In this document: positions 8,404-16,391 of the stretch, piece after piece
Layout: every line of letters begins with the position of its first letter
Numbering within the stretch: the stretch's first letter is position 1
Origin: RGIG5579 sp045597125
Lineage (GTDB): Bacteria > Bacillota > Clostridia > Oscillospirales > SIG627
NCBI GenBank assembly: GCA_045597125.1
Contig: JAZODR010000013.1
Span: 1-64,000 of the forward strand
Direction: 5' to 3'
Length of the DNA: 64,000 bases
Notes under the pieces: generated by a model
The model's input: only the letters and a program-made list of their open reading frames with translations
Database searches by the model: none
What the model was told of the DNA's origin: nothing
Program-made: the position numbers and the translations under genes

Positions 8404-9243
8404 ATGAAAACGAATTTGAAAAAATATATTCTTGCCGCTGTTTTGACCTTGCTCGTTGGGGCAATCGGCTTTGGAATCGGCTTTTTTCTTTTGCCGCCAA
8501 AGGCGCCACTTCCCAATACGGCGGAGAGCGAGAAGAATATAGAATATCAGATTTTTACCGAAACGAAAGAAAAGCGGGAGGAGATGCCAAAAATTCCTTT
8601 AATGAAGGGAATTGACGTATCCAAATGGCAAGGAAAGCCCGATTGGAAAAAAATAGCCGAAAGCGGTGTGGAATTTGCTATGATTCGCATTGGCTATCAC
8701 GGCTCTGACGGAACGCTGGGTGAGGACGGCTCGGCGGATTACAATTTGACTTCTGCGGATAAAAACGGTGTATTGACAGGTGTTTATTTTTATTCCTTGG
8801 CAAAGAATGGGCAAGAAGCGGAAGCGGAGGCGCTTTGGGTTCTCGGAAAGGTTGGGAAATACGCGATTTCTCTCCCCATTGTAATAGATTACGAAATGAT
8901 GGAAAATGATATCGCTGTAACTGCCACCGAGCGCACGGATATCGCTCTTGCGTTTCTGCGCCGAGTTCGGGATGCCGGCTATGAAGGAATGCTTTACGTT
9001 CCCATAGAGGAATTTAGCGATGAAAATCTTTGGGAAAAGGAACGGATTCTTTCGGAATTTAAGGTGTGGGGCGCCGATTATGAGATTTCCCCAGAAAATG
9101 GGCATCCGGATGGGGTCACCGATTATGCAATGTGGCAATATTCCAATACGGGTCAAATCGACGGCATTTCCGGAAACGTAGATTTAAATTATGCTTATTT
9201 TTCTGCAGAGCGTATCTTACCGCAAGAAGAAACCGGAATTTAA
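8404..9243 (+). CDS. Membrane-anchored GH25 lysozyme (truncated by frameshift)
   Basis: 279-aa peptidoglycan hydrolase of glycoside hydrolase family 25. An N-terminal membrane anchor or signal (residues 8-30) is followed by the catalytic domain beginning GIDVSKWQGKPDW, with the second acidic cluster VIDYE and the late block YAMWQYSNTGQIDGISGNVDLN. The family cleaves between N-acetylmuramic acid and N-acetylglucosamine outside the membrane. The frame stops shortly after the catalytic domain (PQEETGI), while a bacterial SH3 domain continues at once in the +1 frame. The catalytic domain itself looks complete. Confidence 0.9.
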   Translation: MKTNLKKYILAAVLTLLVGAIGFGIGFFLLPPKAPLPNTAESEKNIEYQIFTETKEKREEMPKIPLMKGIDVSKWQGKPDWKKIAESGVEFAMIRIGYHGSDGTLGEDGSADYNLTSADKNGVLTGVYFYSLAKNGQEAEAEALWVLGKVGKYAISLPIVIDYEMMENDIAVTATERTDIALAFLRRVRDAGYEGMLYVPIEEFSDENLWEKERILSEFKVWGADYEISPENGHPDGVTDYAMWQYSNTGQIDGISGNVDLNYAYFSAERILPQEETGI

Positions 9244-9451
9244 TCAGACCTTTACTCCTGACAATCGCTACGTAACTGCTAAGATTGAGGTCAATTTGCG
9301 CAAAACTCCTTCTATCGAAGGGGAGCTGGTGGGCACATTGAAAAAAGGTGAATTTATTCTTTGTACGGGGGATAGTGATATGGGCTGGTCCAGACTTTAT
9401 TTTAACGGAATGACTGTCTATGCAATCACTTCTTATTTGGAAAAAGTGTAA
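9224..9451 (+). pseudogene. SH3 domain tail of the GH25 lysozyme, out of frame
   Basis: In the +1 frame the sequence reads KPEFNQTFTPDNRYV and then a bacterial SH3 domain (VNLRKTPSIEGELVGTLKKG) ending at 9451. The only in-frame ATG (9191) lies inside the catalytic domain and lacks a ribosome site, so this is not a separate gene. It is most simply the C-terminal cell-wall-binding domain of the lysozyme, separated by a 1-base change near CAAGAAGAAACC (9223-9234). Programmed frameshifting or a sequence error are alternatives. Confidence 0.7.
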
Positions 9452-9487
9452 AAAAATGCTTTGCTTCTTTGAAGCAAAGCATTTTTT
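9451..9487. terminator. Bidirectional terminator between lysozyme and SDR genes
   Basis: Perfect 17-bp stem AAAAAATGCTTTGCTTC / GAAGCAAAGCATTTTTT with a 3-base loop. It gives T-runs on both strands and serves the two convergent genes. Confidence 0.9.
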
Positions 9488-9489
9488 GT

Positions 9490-10317
9490 TTATACGCCGG
9501 AGTAAGCGGAAAATCCTCCGTCCACGGGAAGAACGATACCGGTAATAAAGCCTGCCTTCTCGGAATCCAGAAGGAAGTTCAAAGCACCGTTCAACTCTTC
9601 CGATTCACCGAAGCGCTTCATGGGAGTTGCGTTCAGAATCTTATTGGTTCGGGGAGTGGGAGTTCCATCTTCGTTGAAAAGGAGCGCTCTGTTCTGATTG
9701 GTTACAAAGAAGCCGGGAGCAATGGCGTTGACGCGAATCCCTGCGGGAGCAAAGTGTACGGCAAGCCATTGAGTAAAGTTGGAAATGGCGGCCTTCGCAC
9801 CGGAATATGCGGGAATCTTGGTCAAAGGACGGAAAGCATTCATAGAAGAAATGTTGAGAATGCTGCAGCCTTCTTTGCCGATCATATCGGGTACGAATAC
9901 CTGAGTGGGAAGAAGGGTGCCGAGGAAGTTAAGATTGAAGACAAATCCAATTCCGTCGGGATCCAGATTGAAGAAGGTTTTGATGTCGTCACGGGTCTCA
10001 TCGCCGGGTTCATAGGTTTCGTGATCGGCAGTACCGCGGGGATTGTTACCGCCTGCACCGTTGATAAGAATATCGCATTTGCCGAAGTCTGCCAGAATGG
10101 CTTGATGCGCTTCCTCCATGGACTCCTTCTTTAGAACATTACAGCCGTAAGCTTTGGCAATGCCGCCCTCGGAACGAATCTCGGCTGCAAAAGCTTCTGC
10201 TGCGTCCACATTCAGATCCAGTAGAGCAACCTTATGTCCTTCTTTTGCCAAAACCTTTGCAAAGCCGGAACAAAGAACACCGCCGGCGCCTGTGATAACA
10301 ATAACTTTTTGTTTCAT
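9490..10317 (-). CDS. SDR family oxidoreductase, D-mannonate oxidoreductase-like
   Basis: 275-aa short-chain dehydrogenase. The N-terminal Rossmann motif TGAGGVLCSG, the active-site Ser region ILNISSMNAF, catalytic YSGAK and the late APGFFVTNQNR block are visible. A family insert around GGNNPRGTADHETYEPGDE and the end block VLPVDGGFSAYSGV resemble SDR-type fructuronate reductases (UxuB/YjmF group), which reduce fructuronate to mannonate with NADH; this assignment is an inference. The start at 10317 has GAAAGGAG upstream; a longer frame to 10389 lacks support. The gene is divergent from an AraC regulator, typical of sugar-induced control. Confidence 0.88.
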   Translation of the reverse strand: MKQKVIVITGAGGVLCSGFAKVLAKEGHKVALLDLNVDAAEAFAAEIRSEGGIAKAYGCNVLKKESMEEAHQAILADFGKCDILINGAGGNNPRGTADHETYEPGDETRDDIKTFFNLDPDGIGFVFNLNFLGTLLPTQVFVPDMIGKEGCSILNISSMNAFRPLTKIPAYSGAKAAISNFTQWLAVHFAPAGIRVNAIAPGFFVTNQNRALLFNEDGTPTPRTNKILNATPMKRFGESEELNGALNFLLDSEKAGFITGIVLPVDGGFSAYSGV

Positions 10318-10423
10318 AACAATGGCTCCTTTCATATTAAAAAAAACTGGGTGCTTGAAATACGCCTTGCAAAAATCGGCTTTTTTCAAGTACCGTAAAA
10401 AGGAAAGAATTTTCCTTGAACCG

Positions 10424-10452
10424 ATTATAACAGAAAATATTGTGCAAGTAAA
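10424..10452 (-). promoter_or_regulatory. Promoter of the SDR gene
   Basis: On the minus strand TTTACT (10452-10447), a 17-base spacer and a consensus TATAAT (10429-10424), in the region shared with the divergent AraC gene. Confidence 0.5.
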
Positions 10453-10484
10453 TTACAATTTTTCTCATTATTTATATAAATATA

Positions 10485-10513
10485 TTGCAAATCGTGCTTT
10501 TTTTTGATATAAT
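10485..10513 (+). promoter_or_regulatory. Sigma-A promoter of the AraC-type regulator gene
   Basis: TTGCAA (10485-10490), 17-base spacer, TATAAT (10508-10513), 30 bases before the ATG at 10544. Confidence 0.75.
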
Positions 10514-10543
10514 GCAAAAAAAGTTGAGGGAAGGAGAGAACCA

Positions 10544-11386
10544 ATGGTAGAGCAAATATGTGCATACCACGCAGAAGATTTATTTTTTCATCATACTGTC
10601 TCTCCGTGGCGCGATCCGCAGAAATTTCCTCTACATGCCCATGAGATGAATGAGATCTTGATTATTCTTTCCGGAGAAGGGGTAATGCGTGTAGAAGGCA
10701 ATGAATATGCTTTGTTTCCAGGCGCGGTCTTTTTGATGCGCGACGGAGAGAGTCACAAGATACAGGTGGAGGCAGGGGAGCCGTATGAGCGAATCGCCAT
10801 CCATTTTTCACCATCTCTTTTGTCTCATCTGGATCCGAAAGGGGAGCTTTTCATTCCATTTAGAGAAAGAAGACTGGGCTCCGGAAACGTCTTCCGTTTG
10901 CGCTCTTTGCAAGGACTTTTACCATCGGTGTTGGAGCTGGGAGAAAATACGTCCTCTTATCGAATTCGACTGGCGGTCACTGCTTTTCTCTACTCTCTTT
11001 TGATCGAGGTGAGTAATCAATATATCAGCGAGGAGCATTCCTTCGATGAGCGAAAGGAGCTTGGCAAGATTTATGAGATTATTGAGTTTGTCAATCAGAA
11101 TTTGTCAAACGATTTGTCATTGGATGCCATTGCCGCCGATTTCTATTTGTCTAAATCTCAGCTTTCCCGAAGCTTTAAAAAAGCAACCGGTTCTACCCTA
11201 TGGGATTACGTTCTTATAAAACGTCTGTTTTTAGCGAGAAGCTTGATCCGCGAGGGAGAAAGTATTTCCGGTGCTTGTGAACGAAGCGGCTTTCGGGAGT
11301 ATTCCTCCTTTTATCGTGCATATAAAAAACGCTTCGGCGTTTCCCCCAACCAAGACCGCGCAGTTCCCGGTGAAACGAAAGATTAA
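10544..11386 (+). CDS. AraC family transcriptional regulator
   Basis: 280-aa regulator with an N-terminal cupin-type ligand domain (about residues 20-100; FPLHAHEMNEILIILSGEG and PGAVFLMRDGESHKI) and a C-terminal AraC DNA-binding domain. The two helix-turn-helices include DLSLDAIAADFYLSKSQLSR and a last block SGFREYSSFYRAYKKRFGVS. The cupin type usually senses sugars. It starts 226 bases from the divergent SDR gene, so it likely controls that gene and itself. Ribosome site GGAAGGAGAG precedes the ATG. Confidence 0.93.
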   Translation: MVEQICAYHAEDLFFHHTVSPWRDPQKFPLHAHEMNEILIILSGEGVMRVEGNEYALFPGAVFLMRDGESHKIQVEAGEPYERIAIHFSPSLLSHLDPKGELFIPFRERRLGSGNVFRLRSLQGLLPSVLELGENTSSYRIRLAVTAFLYSLLIEVSNQYISEEHSFDERKELGKIYEIIEFVNQNLSNDLSLDAIAADFYLSKSQLSRSFKKATGSTLWDYVLIKRLFLARSLIREGESISGACERSGFREYSSFYRAYKKRFGVSPNQDRAVPGETKD

Positions 11387-11390
11387 AATA

Positions 11391-11427
11391 AAAACTCACA
11401 TTCCTGAAATAGGATGTGAGTTTTTTT
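11391..11427 (+). terminator. Intrinsic terminator after the AraC gene
   Basis: AAAACTCACATTCCT pairs with AGGATGTGAGTTTT (one bulged base) and is followed by a run of seven T. Confidence 0.85.
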
Positions 11428-11500
11428 AATATAGTAAAGCGCAAGTTGCATTTTCTCTTGTTTGTTTTTGTAAAATGTTGTAAATTATTTATCTGTTAAA

Positions 11501-11529
11501 TTGCGTATTTTTTCACATTGTGATACAAT
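11501..11529 (+). promoter_or_regulatory. Probable sigma-A promoter of the malic enzyme gene
   Basis: TTGCGT (11501-11506), 17-base spacer, TACAAT (11524-11529). An additional TATAAT at 11556-11561 lacks a good -35, so the exact start is uncertain. Confidence 0.5.
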
Positions 11530-11586
11530 TTAGTATATCAAAAAACAAATGATAGTATAATTAAATGGATATAATAAGGAGAATGA

Positions 11587-12759
11587 ATGGATTACGCTGC
11601 AGAATCGTTGAAAAGGCATGAAGAATGGCATGGAAAAATTGAGGTGGTAACCAGAGTGCCGCTTTCCTCTAGGGAGGATCTTTCCCTATGTTATACCCCC
11701 GGGGTGGCGGAACCGTGCCTTGCTATTCAAAAAGAGCCACAAAAAAGCTTTACGCTAACCAGGAGAGGAAATCTTGTTGCCGTTGTGACGGATGGAAGTG
11801 CTGTCCTCGGCTTGGGCGATATCGGCCCGGAGGCGGGAATGCCCGTTATGGAAGGGAAATGCGCTTTATTCAAGGCTTTTGCTGACGTAGATGCCATACC
11901 TCTTTGTATTCGTTCCAAGGACGAGGATGAAATCGTCAATACGGTAAAACTTGTAGCGGGGTCTTTTGGCGGTATCAACTTGGAGGATATTTCCGCTCCC
12001 CGTTGTTTTGAAATTGAAAAACGTTTGAAACAGGAGTGTGACATTCCCGTATTTCATGACGATCAACACGGAACTGCCATTGTGGTACTTGCCGCTGTGC
12101 TTAATGCTTTATGTGTTGTTGGCAAGTCAATTGATAAAATTCGAGCTGTAATCAACGGCGCAGGTGCCGCAGGAACTGCCATTGCAAAGCTTTTGATGAT
12201 GGCGGGACTGAAAAATCTGGTAATGTGTGACCGTTGCGGTATTCTTTGCGAAGGAGAAACTTGTCTGACCGATGTACAAAGAGAGCTTGCCGCTATGACC
12301 AATCCTCATCATTTAAAAGGAACGCTTGCCGATGCCATGCGCTCTGCCGATCTTATGATTGGGGTATCCGGCCCCGGTGTTGTAACTCCTGAGATGGTGC
12401 GTTCTATGGCAAAGGATGCTATCGTCTTTCCCATGGCAAACCCCGTTCCCGAAATTATGCCACATCTTGCCAAGGAGAGCGGAGCTGCTGTTGTGGGTAC
12501 GGGCAGATCCGATTATCCCAACCAGATCAATAATGTTTTGGTGTTTCCGGGTGTATTTCGTGGTGCGCTGGATTGCAGAGCCCGCCGGATTAATTCAGAA
12601 ATGGAACTTGCTGCCGCAAGAGCCATTGCCGATTATATTCCTCGCGAGGAATTGAACTGCGAAAATATCGTGCCGTCCCCCTTGGATAAGAAGGTTGCCT
12701 TTGCCGTTGCGAAAGCGGTTGCTGAGGCTGCGCAAAAAACAGGAGTGGCACAACTATAA
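11587..12759 (+). CDS. Malic enzyme (NAD(P)-dependent)
   Basis: 390-aa malic enzyme: oxidative decarboxylation of L-malate to pyruvate and CO2 with reduction of NAD(P)+. Visible blocks are LCYTPGVAEPCLAI near residue 35, the metal/substrate motif GGINLEDISAPRCF, VFHDDQHGTAIV, and the Rossmann motif INGAGAAGTAIAKLLM. The length matches the small bacterial single-domain form. AAGGAGAATG places the ribosome site just before the ATG. It stands alone between terminators. NAD versus NADP use cannot be read reliably. Confidence 0.95.
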   Translation: MDYAAESLKRHEEWHGKIEVVTRVPLSSREDLSLCYTPGVAEPCLAIQKEPQKSFTLTRRGNLVAVVTDGSAVLGLGDIGPEAGMPVMEGKCALFKAFADVDAIPLCIRSKDEDEIVNTVKLVAGSFGGINLEDISAPRCFEIEKRLKQECDIPVFHDDQHGTAIVVLAAVLNALCVVGKSIDKIRAVINGAGAAGTAIAKLLMMAGLKNLVMCDRCGILCEGETCLTDVQRELAAMTNPHHLKGTLADAMRSADLMIGVSGPGVVTPEMVRSMAKDAIVFPMANPVPEIMPHLAKESGAAVVGTGRSDYPNQINNVLVFPGVFRGALDCRARRINSEMELAAARAIADYIPREELNCENIVPSPLDKKVAFAVAKAVAEAAQKTGVAQL

Positions 12760-12796
12760 AAAAGAAGAAGCAAATTTAATTTGCTTCTTCTTTTTT
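12758..12796. terminator. Bidirectional terminator between malic enzyme and Cys-rich gene
   Basis: Long stem AAAAAAGAAGAAGCAAA / TTTGCTTCTTCTTTTTT with a 5-base loop. It overlaps both convergent stop codons. Confidence 0.85.
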
Positions 12797-13006
12797 AGTG
12801 GGAGTCGTAAATTCGTTTAGTGGGGTAAATTTTGGAATTTTTCGTACGGAAACCTTGATTTTCAGCGGGTCGAAACAAAAGGAGCGACATCTTCCGCAGG
12901 GTTCTACAACGCCTTTTTTCTTGCACATATAATAATCGCCGCAAAAAATCTCCTGGCTGTATTCACAGAGAGAGCAGTTTTCTTCAAAATCCTGTTTCTT
13001 TTTCAT
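12776..13006 (-). CDS. Small Cys-rich protein of unknown function
   Basis: 76-aa protein with seven Cys: C11-x2-C14, C22, C28, C37-x2-C40 and C44, a likely metal-binding pattern. The rest is charged and lacks a signal peptide or membrane segment. Ribosome site AAGGAAGG precedes the ATG. It lies 43 bases downstream of ylbJ on the same strand and is probably co-transcribed, which could link it to sporulation. I do not recognise a named family. Confidence 0.75.
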   Translation of the reverse strand: MKKKQDFEENCSLCEYSQEIFCGDYYMCKKKGVVEPCGRCRSFCFDPLKIKVSVRKIPKFTPLNEFTTPTKKEEAN

Positions 13007-13049
13007 AATCGACCTTCCTTTTCTTTATTCTACAATATTTTCTTTCTCA

Positions 13050-13916
13050 TTACAAGAGTTTTTGAAAAAAAAGCGTAAGAAGGAATAAAACCGATGCGAA
13101 AAAAATTTTCCCCAGAAAATGGTTTTTCAGGGAAATTCCACTGCCTTCCAGAATTCCTGCCGTTTGCAAATGAACGGAAAAACCTCCCCAACCGCAGCCC
13201 AGCGCGCAAAGAGAAAAGGCAAACGGAATAGCCTTGCCTCGCAAAAGATTGATTCCGCCGCAAAGCTCGGTTAAAATGCCAAGGAATGTGTAGGAGATAC
13301 CGCTCAGGGAAAATAGGTGACGTATTAATTCTGTTAAAAAAGAAAAAAAGATAACGCAGGACATTATATAAAGGAAGGAACTTGTTGCCTCCCGCAAAGC
13401 GTCCGGAATATTTTTCCAAAAAGGAAAATAAATCATTTCGTTTTTTTCTTCTTTAAGAAAAAGTTTTTTGCCGAAAAAGAATAAAAAGCAAAGGGTAGAT
13501 AATGTACTCTGAAAAAGAAAAAGGAAAACGCCTTTTTTCGTGTCGCTAAGTACCGTTTGTCCACAATAAGAAATGAGAAAGGCAGGTCCTGCATTGTTGC
13601 AGAAAAAGAGCATTTTTTCTCCATCTTTGGCGGATAAACGTCCCTCTCGCACCAAAGTTGCCACCGCTGCGGCTCCTACGGGAAATCCGCATAAAAGACC
13701 CAAGAAAAAAGGGATGAAAATGCAATTTTTGCCCTCTCCTACTACCATTCTGGTTAAAAGAGAGGATAAAACCAAGGATGGGAATAGCGCAGGTAGGGCG
13801 GCATCCAGCGAAAGCGCAAGACCGCGTCTTACTCCTTCTGAACATACTGCGGGAAAAATTAGACAAAGGGCAAGGCACAGAAGAGGAAATAAAAGATTTA
13901 ATTTGGATTTGGTCAT
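13050..13916 (-). CDS. ylbJ: YlbJ-like sporulation integral membrane protein
   Basis: 288-aa membrane protein of the nucleoside-recognition (Gate) superfamily, with about eight hydrophobic segments. The family block FPSLVLSSLL, then GLLCGFPVGAAAVATLVREG and FCNNAGPAFLISY, match sporulation protein YlbJ. In Bacillus YlbJ is made in the mother cell and needed for spore heat resistance (family knowledge). The ATG at 13916 is preferred over a TTG at 13931, because a GGGG lies upstream of the ATG; neither site is strong. It is divergent from yqfC. Confidence 0.85.
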   Translation of the reverse strand: MTKSKLNLLFPLLCLALCLIFPAVCSEGVRRGLALSLDAALPALFPSLVLSSLLTRMVVGEGKNCIFIPFFLGLLCGFPVGAAAVATLVREGRLSAKDGEKMLFFCNNAGPAFLISYCGQTVLSDTKKGVFLFLFQSTLSTLCFLFFFGKKLFLKEEKNEMIYFPFWKNIPDALREATSSFLYIMSCVIFFSFLTELIRHLFSLSGISYTFLGILTELCGGINLLRGKAIPFAFSLCALGCGWGGFSVHLQTAGILEGSGISLKNHFLGKIFFASVLFLLTLFFQKLL

Positions 13917-13942
13917 ATTTTTTAACCCCAAAACGATATATT
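13913..13942 (+). promoter_or_regulatory. Possible sigma-E-type promoter of yqfC-yqfD
   Basis: TCATATT (13913-13919) fits the sigma-E -35 consensus KMATATT. After a 15-base spacer, GATATATT (13935-13942) matches six of eight positions of CATACAHT. It lies 35 bases before yqfC, a sigma-E gene in Bacillus. The region is AT-rich, so chance is possible. Confidence 0.35.
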
Positions 13943-13977
13943 TTATTGATGTATTTTATGCAAGTAAGGGGATTGCT

Positions 13978-14223
13978 ATGGCGAAAAACATAAAAAAAAT
14001 TTTGTCTTTGCCAACGGATATGATTACGGTTTTCAACCGTAATCGTGTGGTTTTGGAGGGGGTAGAGTGTATCATTTTTTGTGATTCGGAAAAAATGATA
14101 TTCAGAAAGAAGGGACTTGTCACCGTTGAAGGAAGAAAATTGCATTTGGAGGAATTGGGCAATGATAATATTGCGGTTTTGGGTCAATTGACCGCAATTT
14201 TGTTTAGCGAGGACAAAGAATGA
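13978..14223 (+). CDS. yqfC: Sporulation protein YqfC
   Basis: 81-aa YabP/YqfC family protein: LPTDMITVFNRNRVVLEGVE and GRKLHLEELGNDNIAVLGQL are the family core. The open frame extends far upstream, but the ATG at 13978 with AAGGGG ribosome site gives the usual size. It overlaps yqfD by four bases (ATGA). In Bacillus the pair is expressed in the mother cell; the molecular role is not established. Confidence 0.9.
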   Translation: MAKNIKKILSLPTDMITVFNRNRVVLEGVECIIFCDSEKMIFRKKGLVTVEGRKLHLEELGNDNIAVLGQLTAILFSEDKE

Positions 14224-15410
14224 CCACCTTTAACCTTTGGAATGTTTTTTGTCTGAAAATCAAATTCTCTTCCCCCCGACCCCAAAGACTTCTTAATGAG
14301 GTCCTTCGGAAAAACATTCCTGTTTGGGGAATCGAAAATGGAAAAGATTTTGTATCCTTTCGAATTTTTCCGTCCAGAAAAAAGCATTTTTCTGCTTTTT
14401 GTAAAACGCTTTCAAAGGAAGAAATCTGGGAAGAGAAGCCTTGCGGAATATTGCATTTGTTGTTTCTATTCCGAAAGAGAATCGGTTTTTTTACAGGGAT
14501 TTTATTTTTGGCGTTGTCATTGTTTCTCTCCACTCGTTTTTTATGGGGAGTGGATATTCACGGAAATGTGCAAACGCCATCCAATCAGATTTTTCAGCAG
14601 TTGGTGCAGCACGGACTTTCTCCCGGGCGACTGCTTTCCCGTTTGGATGCAAAGGAAATTGCTTTGCGCTTTGATATCGATCACGACGAATATGTCTATG
14701 TAGGAATCAATATTATTGGGACCCGTGCCAAGGTGGAGATTCGGGAGAGGGAATACGTCAAAGAACAAGTCCCCAGCTATGATGGGTCATCCAATATGGT
14801 TGCCGATATCTACGGCAGAGTGGCTCGTTGCGAGGTGCTATCGGGTCAAAGTGTTGTCAAAAAAGGCGATTTTGTAAGGGAGGGAGATTTATTAATCAGC
14901 GGTATTCGGGAAACGAAAAACGGGACTTTTTACCCCGTGCGAGCTGCCGGACGCGTGTTTGCGGAAACTCATCGAACTTTTTCCGTTACTGTGCCTTTTG
15001 AGGAAACCGTGAAGGTTTACAGTGATGAGGAAAAAAGTCAAAAAAGCATTGAAATGCTTGGTTTTTCTCTCTCTTTTCCCTTTTTTGTGGAGAAAGATGA
15101 GTGGGATGAGGTGATGGAATTTGCCGAACCGCTGGAATTTTTGGGCTATGATTTACCCGTGGTGATACGAGAGCGTGTTTTCTTGAATTCCGCATCAAAA
15201 AAGGCGGTAATAAAGGTTGACAGAGCCGAAAAATTGGCTTATGATAAATATGAACAGTTTAAAAGGGGTATTTTTGCCCAATCGGATGAAATTTTATCTG
15301 AAAATGTATCTGTTTTGGCCGATGAAGCAGGGGTAACATTGACAGCCGAGCTGGACGCGGTGGAGAATATTTGCCGTGAGGCTCCTTTCCGATTTACTAC
15401 CTACCCTTGA
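14220..15410 (+). CDS. yqfD: Sporulation protein YqfD
   Basis: 396-aa YqfD family membrane protein. A soluble N-terminal region is followed by a membrane segment (about residues 92-112, FFTGILFLALSLFLSTRFLW). The extracytoplasmic part begins VDIHGNVQTPSNQIFQQL, which resembles a POTRA-like fold. The central block YVYVGINIIGTRAKVEIRER and GRVARCEVLSGQSVVKKGD match the family. It is required for efficient sporulation in Bacillus. It is coupled to yqfC by a 4-base overlap and followed by phoH after 21 bases. Confidence 0.92.
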   Translation: MTTFNLWNVFCLKIKFSSPRPQRLLNEVLRKNIPVWGIENGKDFVSFRIFPSRKKHFSAFCKTLSKEEIWEEKPCGILHLLFLFRKRIGFFTGILFLALSLFLSTRFLWGVDIHGNVQTPSNQIFQQLVQHGLSPGRLLSRLDAKEIALRFDIDHDEYVYVGINIIGTRAKVEIREREYVKEQVPSYDGSSNMVADIYGRVARCEVLSGQSVVKKGDFVREGDLLISGIRETKNGTFYPVRAAGRVFAETHRTFSVTVPFEETVKVYSDEEKSQKSIEMLGFSLSFPFFVEKDEWDEVMEFAEPLEFLGYDLPVVIRERVFLNSASKKAVIKVDRAEKLAYDKYEQFKRGIFAQSDEILSENVSVLADEAGVTLTAELDAVENICREAPFRFTTYP

Positions 15411-15431
15411 GAAACTCCGAAAGGAAGTATT

Positions 15432-16391
15432 ATGTCAGAAAAAATTATAGGAATTACAAGCTTGGATGCAATTGCAAGTATTTTCGGTGCCTTTGATGCC
15501 AATGCAGCTCGCATCGAAAAGGAATTTGAGGTTGCCATCTATACCCGCGACGGAGAGATTCGCGTTTCCGGTGAGGAGGAAAACGTGCAGACTGCCGCCC
15601 GTGTAATCTCCTATCTGGAGCGGTTGTATTCACTTTCCGGACATCTGACGGAACAAAACGTTGAATATGCGATTAACGTGGTTCGCGATGGCGATGAGCT
15701 TTCCGCGGAAAAACTGATTGGGGATACCATTTGTATTACCGCCAAAGGACGTCCTATCAAGCCGAAAACCATGGGGCAAAAGGGCTTTGTGGAATGTATT
15801 CGAAAGGAAACCATTACCTTTGGTGTAGGTCCTGCCGGTACGGGTAAAACCTTTCTTGCGGTGGCAATGGCGACCGCCGCTCTACGCAAAAAAGAGGTTT
15901 CCCGCATTATTATCACTCGGCCTGCAGTGGAGGCGGGGGAGCGCCTTGGCTTTTTGCCCGGTGACCTTCAAAGCAAAATTGACCCCTATCTTCGTCCGCT
16001 TTACGATGCCCTTTTTGAAATGATGGGCGGTGAAACCTATCAGAGACTTTTGGAAAAGGGAAGTATTGAGGTAGCTCCTCTTGCTTATATGCGCGGACGC
16101 ACTTTGGATGATTCCTTTATTATTTTGGATGAAGCGCAGAATACCACTCCTGAGCAGATGAAAATGTTTTTGACCCGTTTGGGTCAAGGGTCAAAAGCCG
16201 TTGTCAACGGCGACGTGACGCAGATTGATTTACCCGGCGGTGTTCCCTCGGGTTTATCTCAGGCATTGGAAGTGTGTAAAGACGTGCGCGGTGTTGGAAT
16301 TTATCAGCTGAGCGCAAAAGACGTAGTTCGTAATTCTATTGTTTCCCGCATTGTGGAGGCATATGACCGCTACGGGGGAAACAAAAAATGA
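15432..16391 (+). CDS. phoH: PhoH family ATPase
   Basis: 319-aa cytoplasmic PhoH-like P-loop ATPase. A KH-like N-terminal domain (about residues 1-105) precedes the ATPase domain with Walker A GPAGTGKTF, the block ITRPAVEAGERLGFLPGDL and Walker B FIILDEAQNTT. It is thought to act in RNA metabolism because it sits beside ybeY in many bacteria (context inference). The stop overlaps the ybeY start. Confidence 0.95.
   Translation: MSEKIIGITSLDAIASIFGAFDANAARIEKEFEVAIYTRDGEIRVSGEEENVQTAARVISYLERLYSLSGHLTEQNVEYAINVVRDGDELSAEKLIGDTICITAKGRPIKPKTMGQKGFVECIRKETITFGVGPAGTGKTFLAVAMATAALRKKEVSRIIITRPAVEAGERLGFLPGDLQSKIDPYLRPLYDALFEMMGGETYQRLLEKGSIEVAPLAYMRGRTLDDSFIILDEAQNTTPEQMKMFLTRLGQGSKAVVNGDVTQIDLPGGVPSGLSQALEVCKDVRGVGIYQLSAKDVVRNSIVSRIVEAYDRYGGNKK

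Noticed and set aside
9469..10134. 221-aa + strand frame opposite the SDR gene
   Set aside because: It is antisense to a full SDR with intact motifs and starts inside a terminator.
13573..13977. Upstream extension of the yqfC frame
   Set aside because: It is antisense to ylbJ, and the ATG at 13978 with AAGGGG gives the normal YqfC length.
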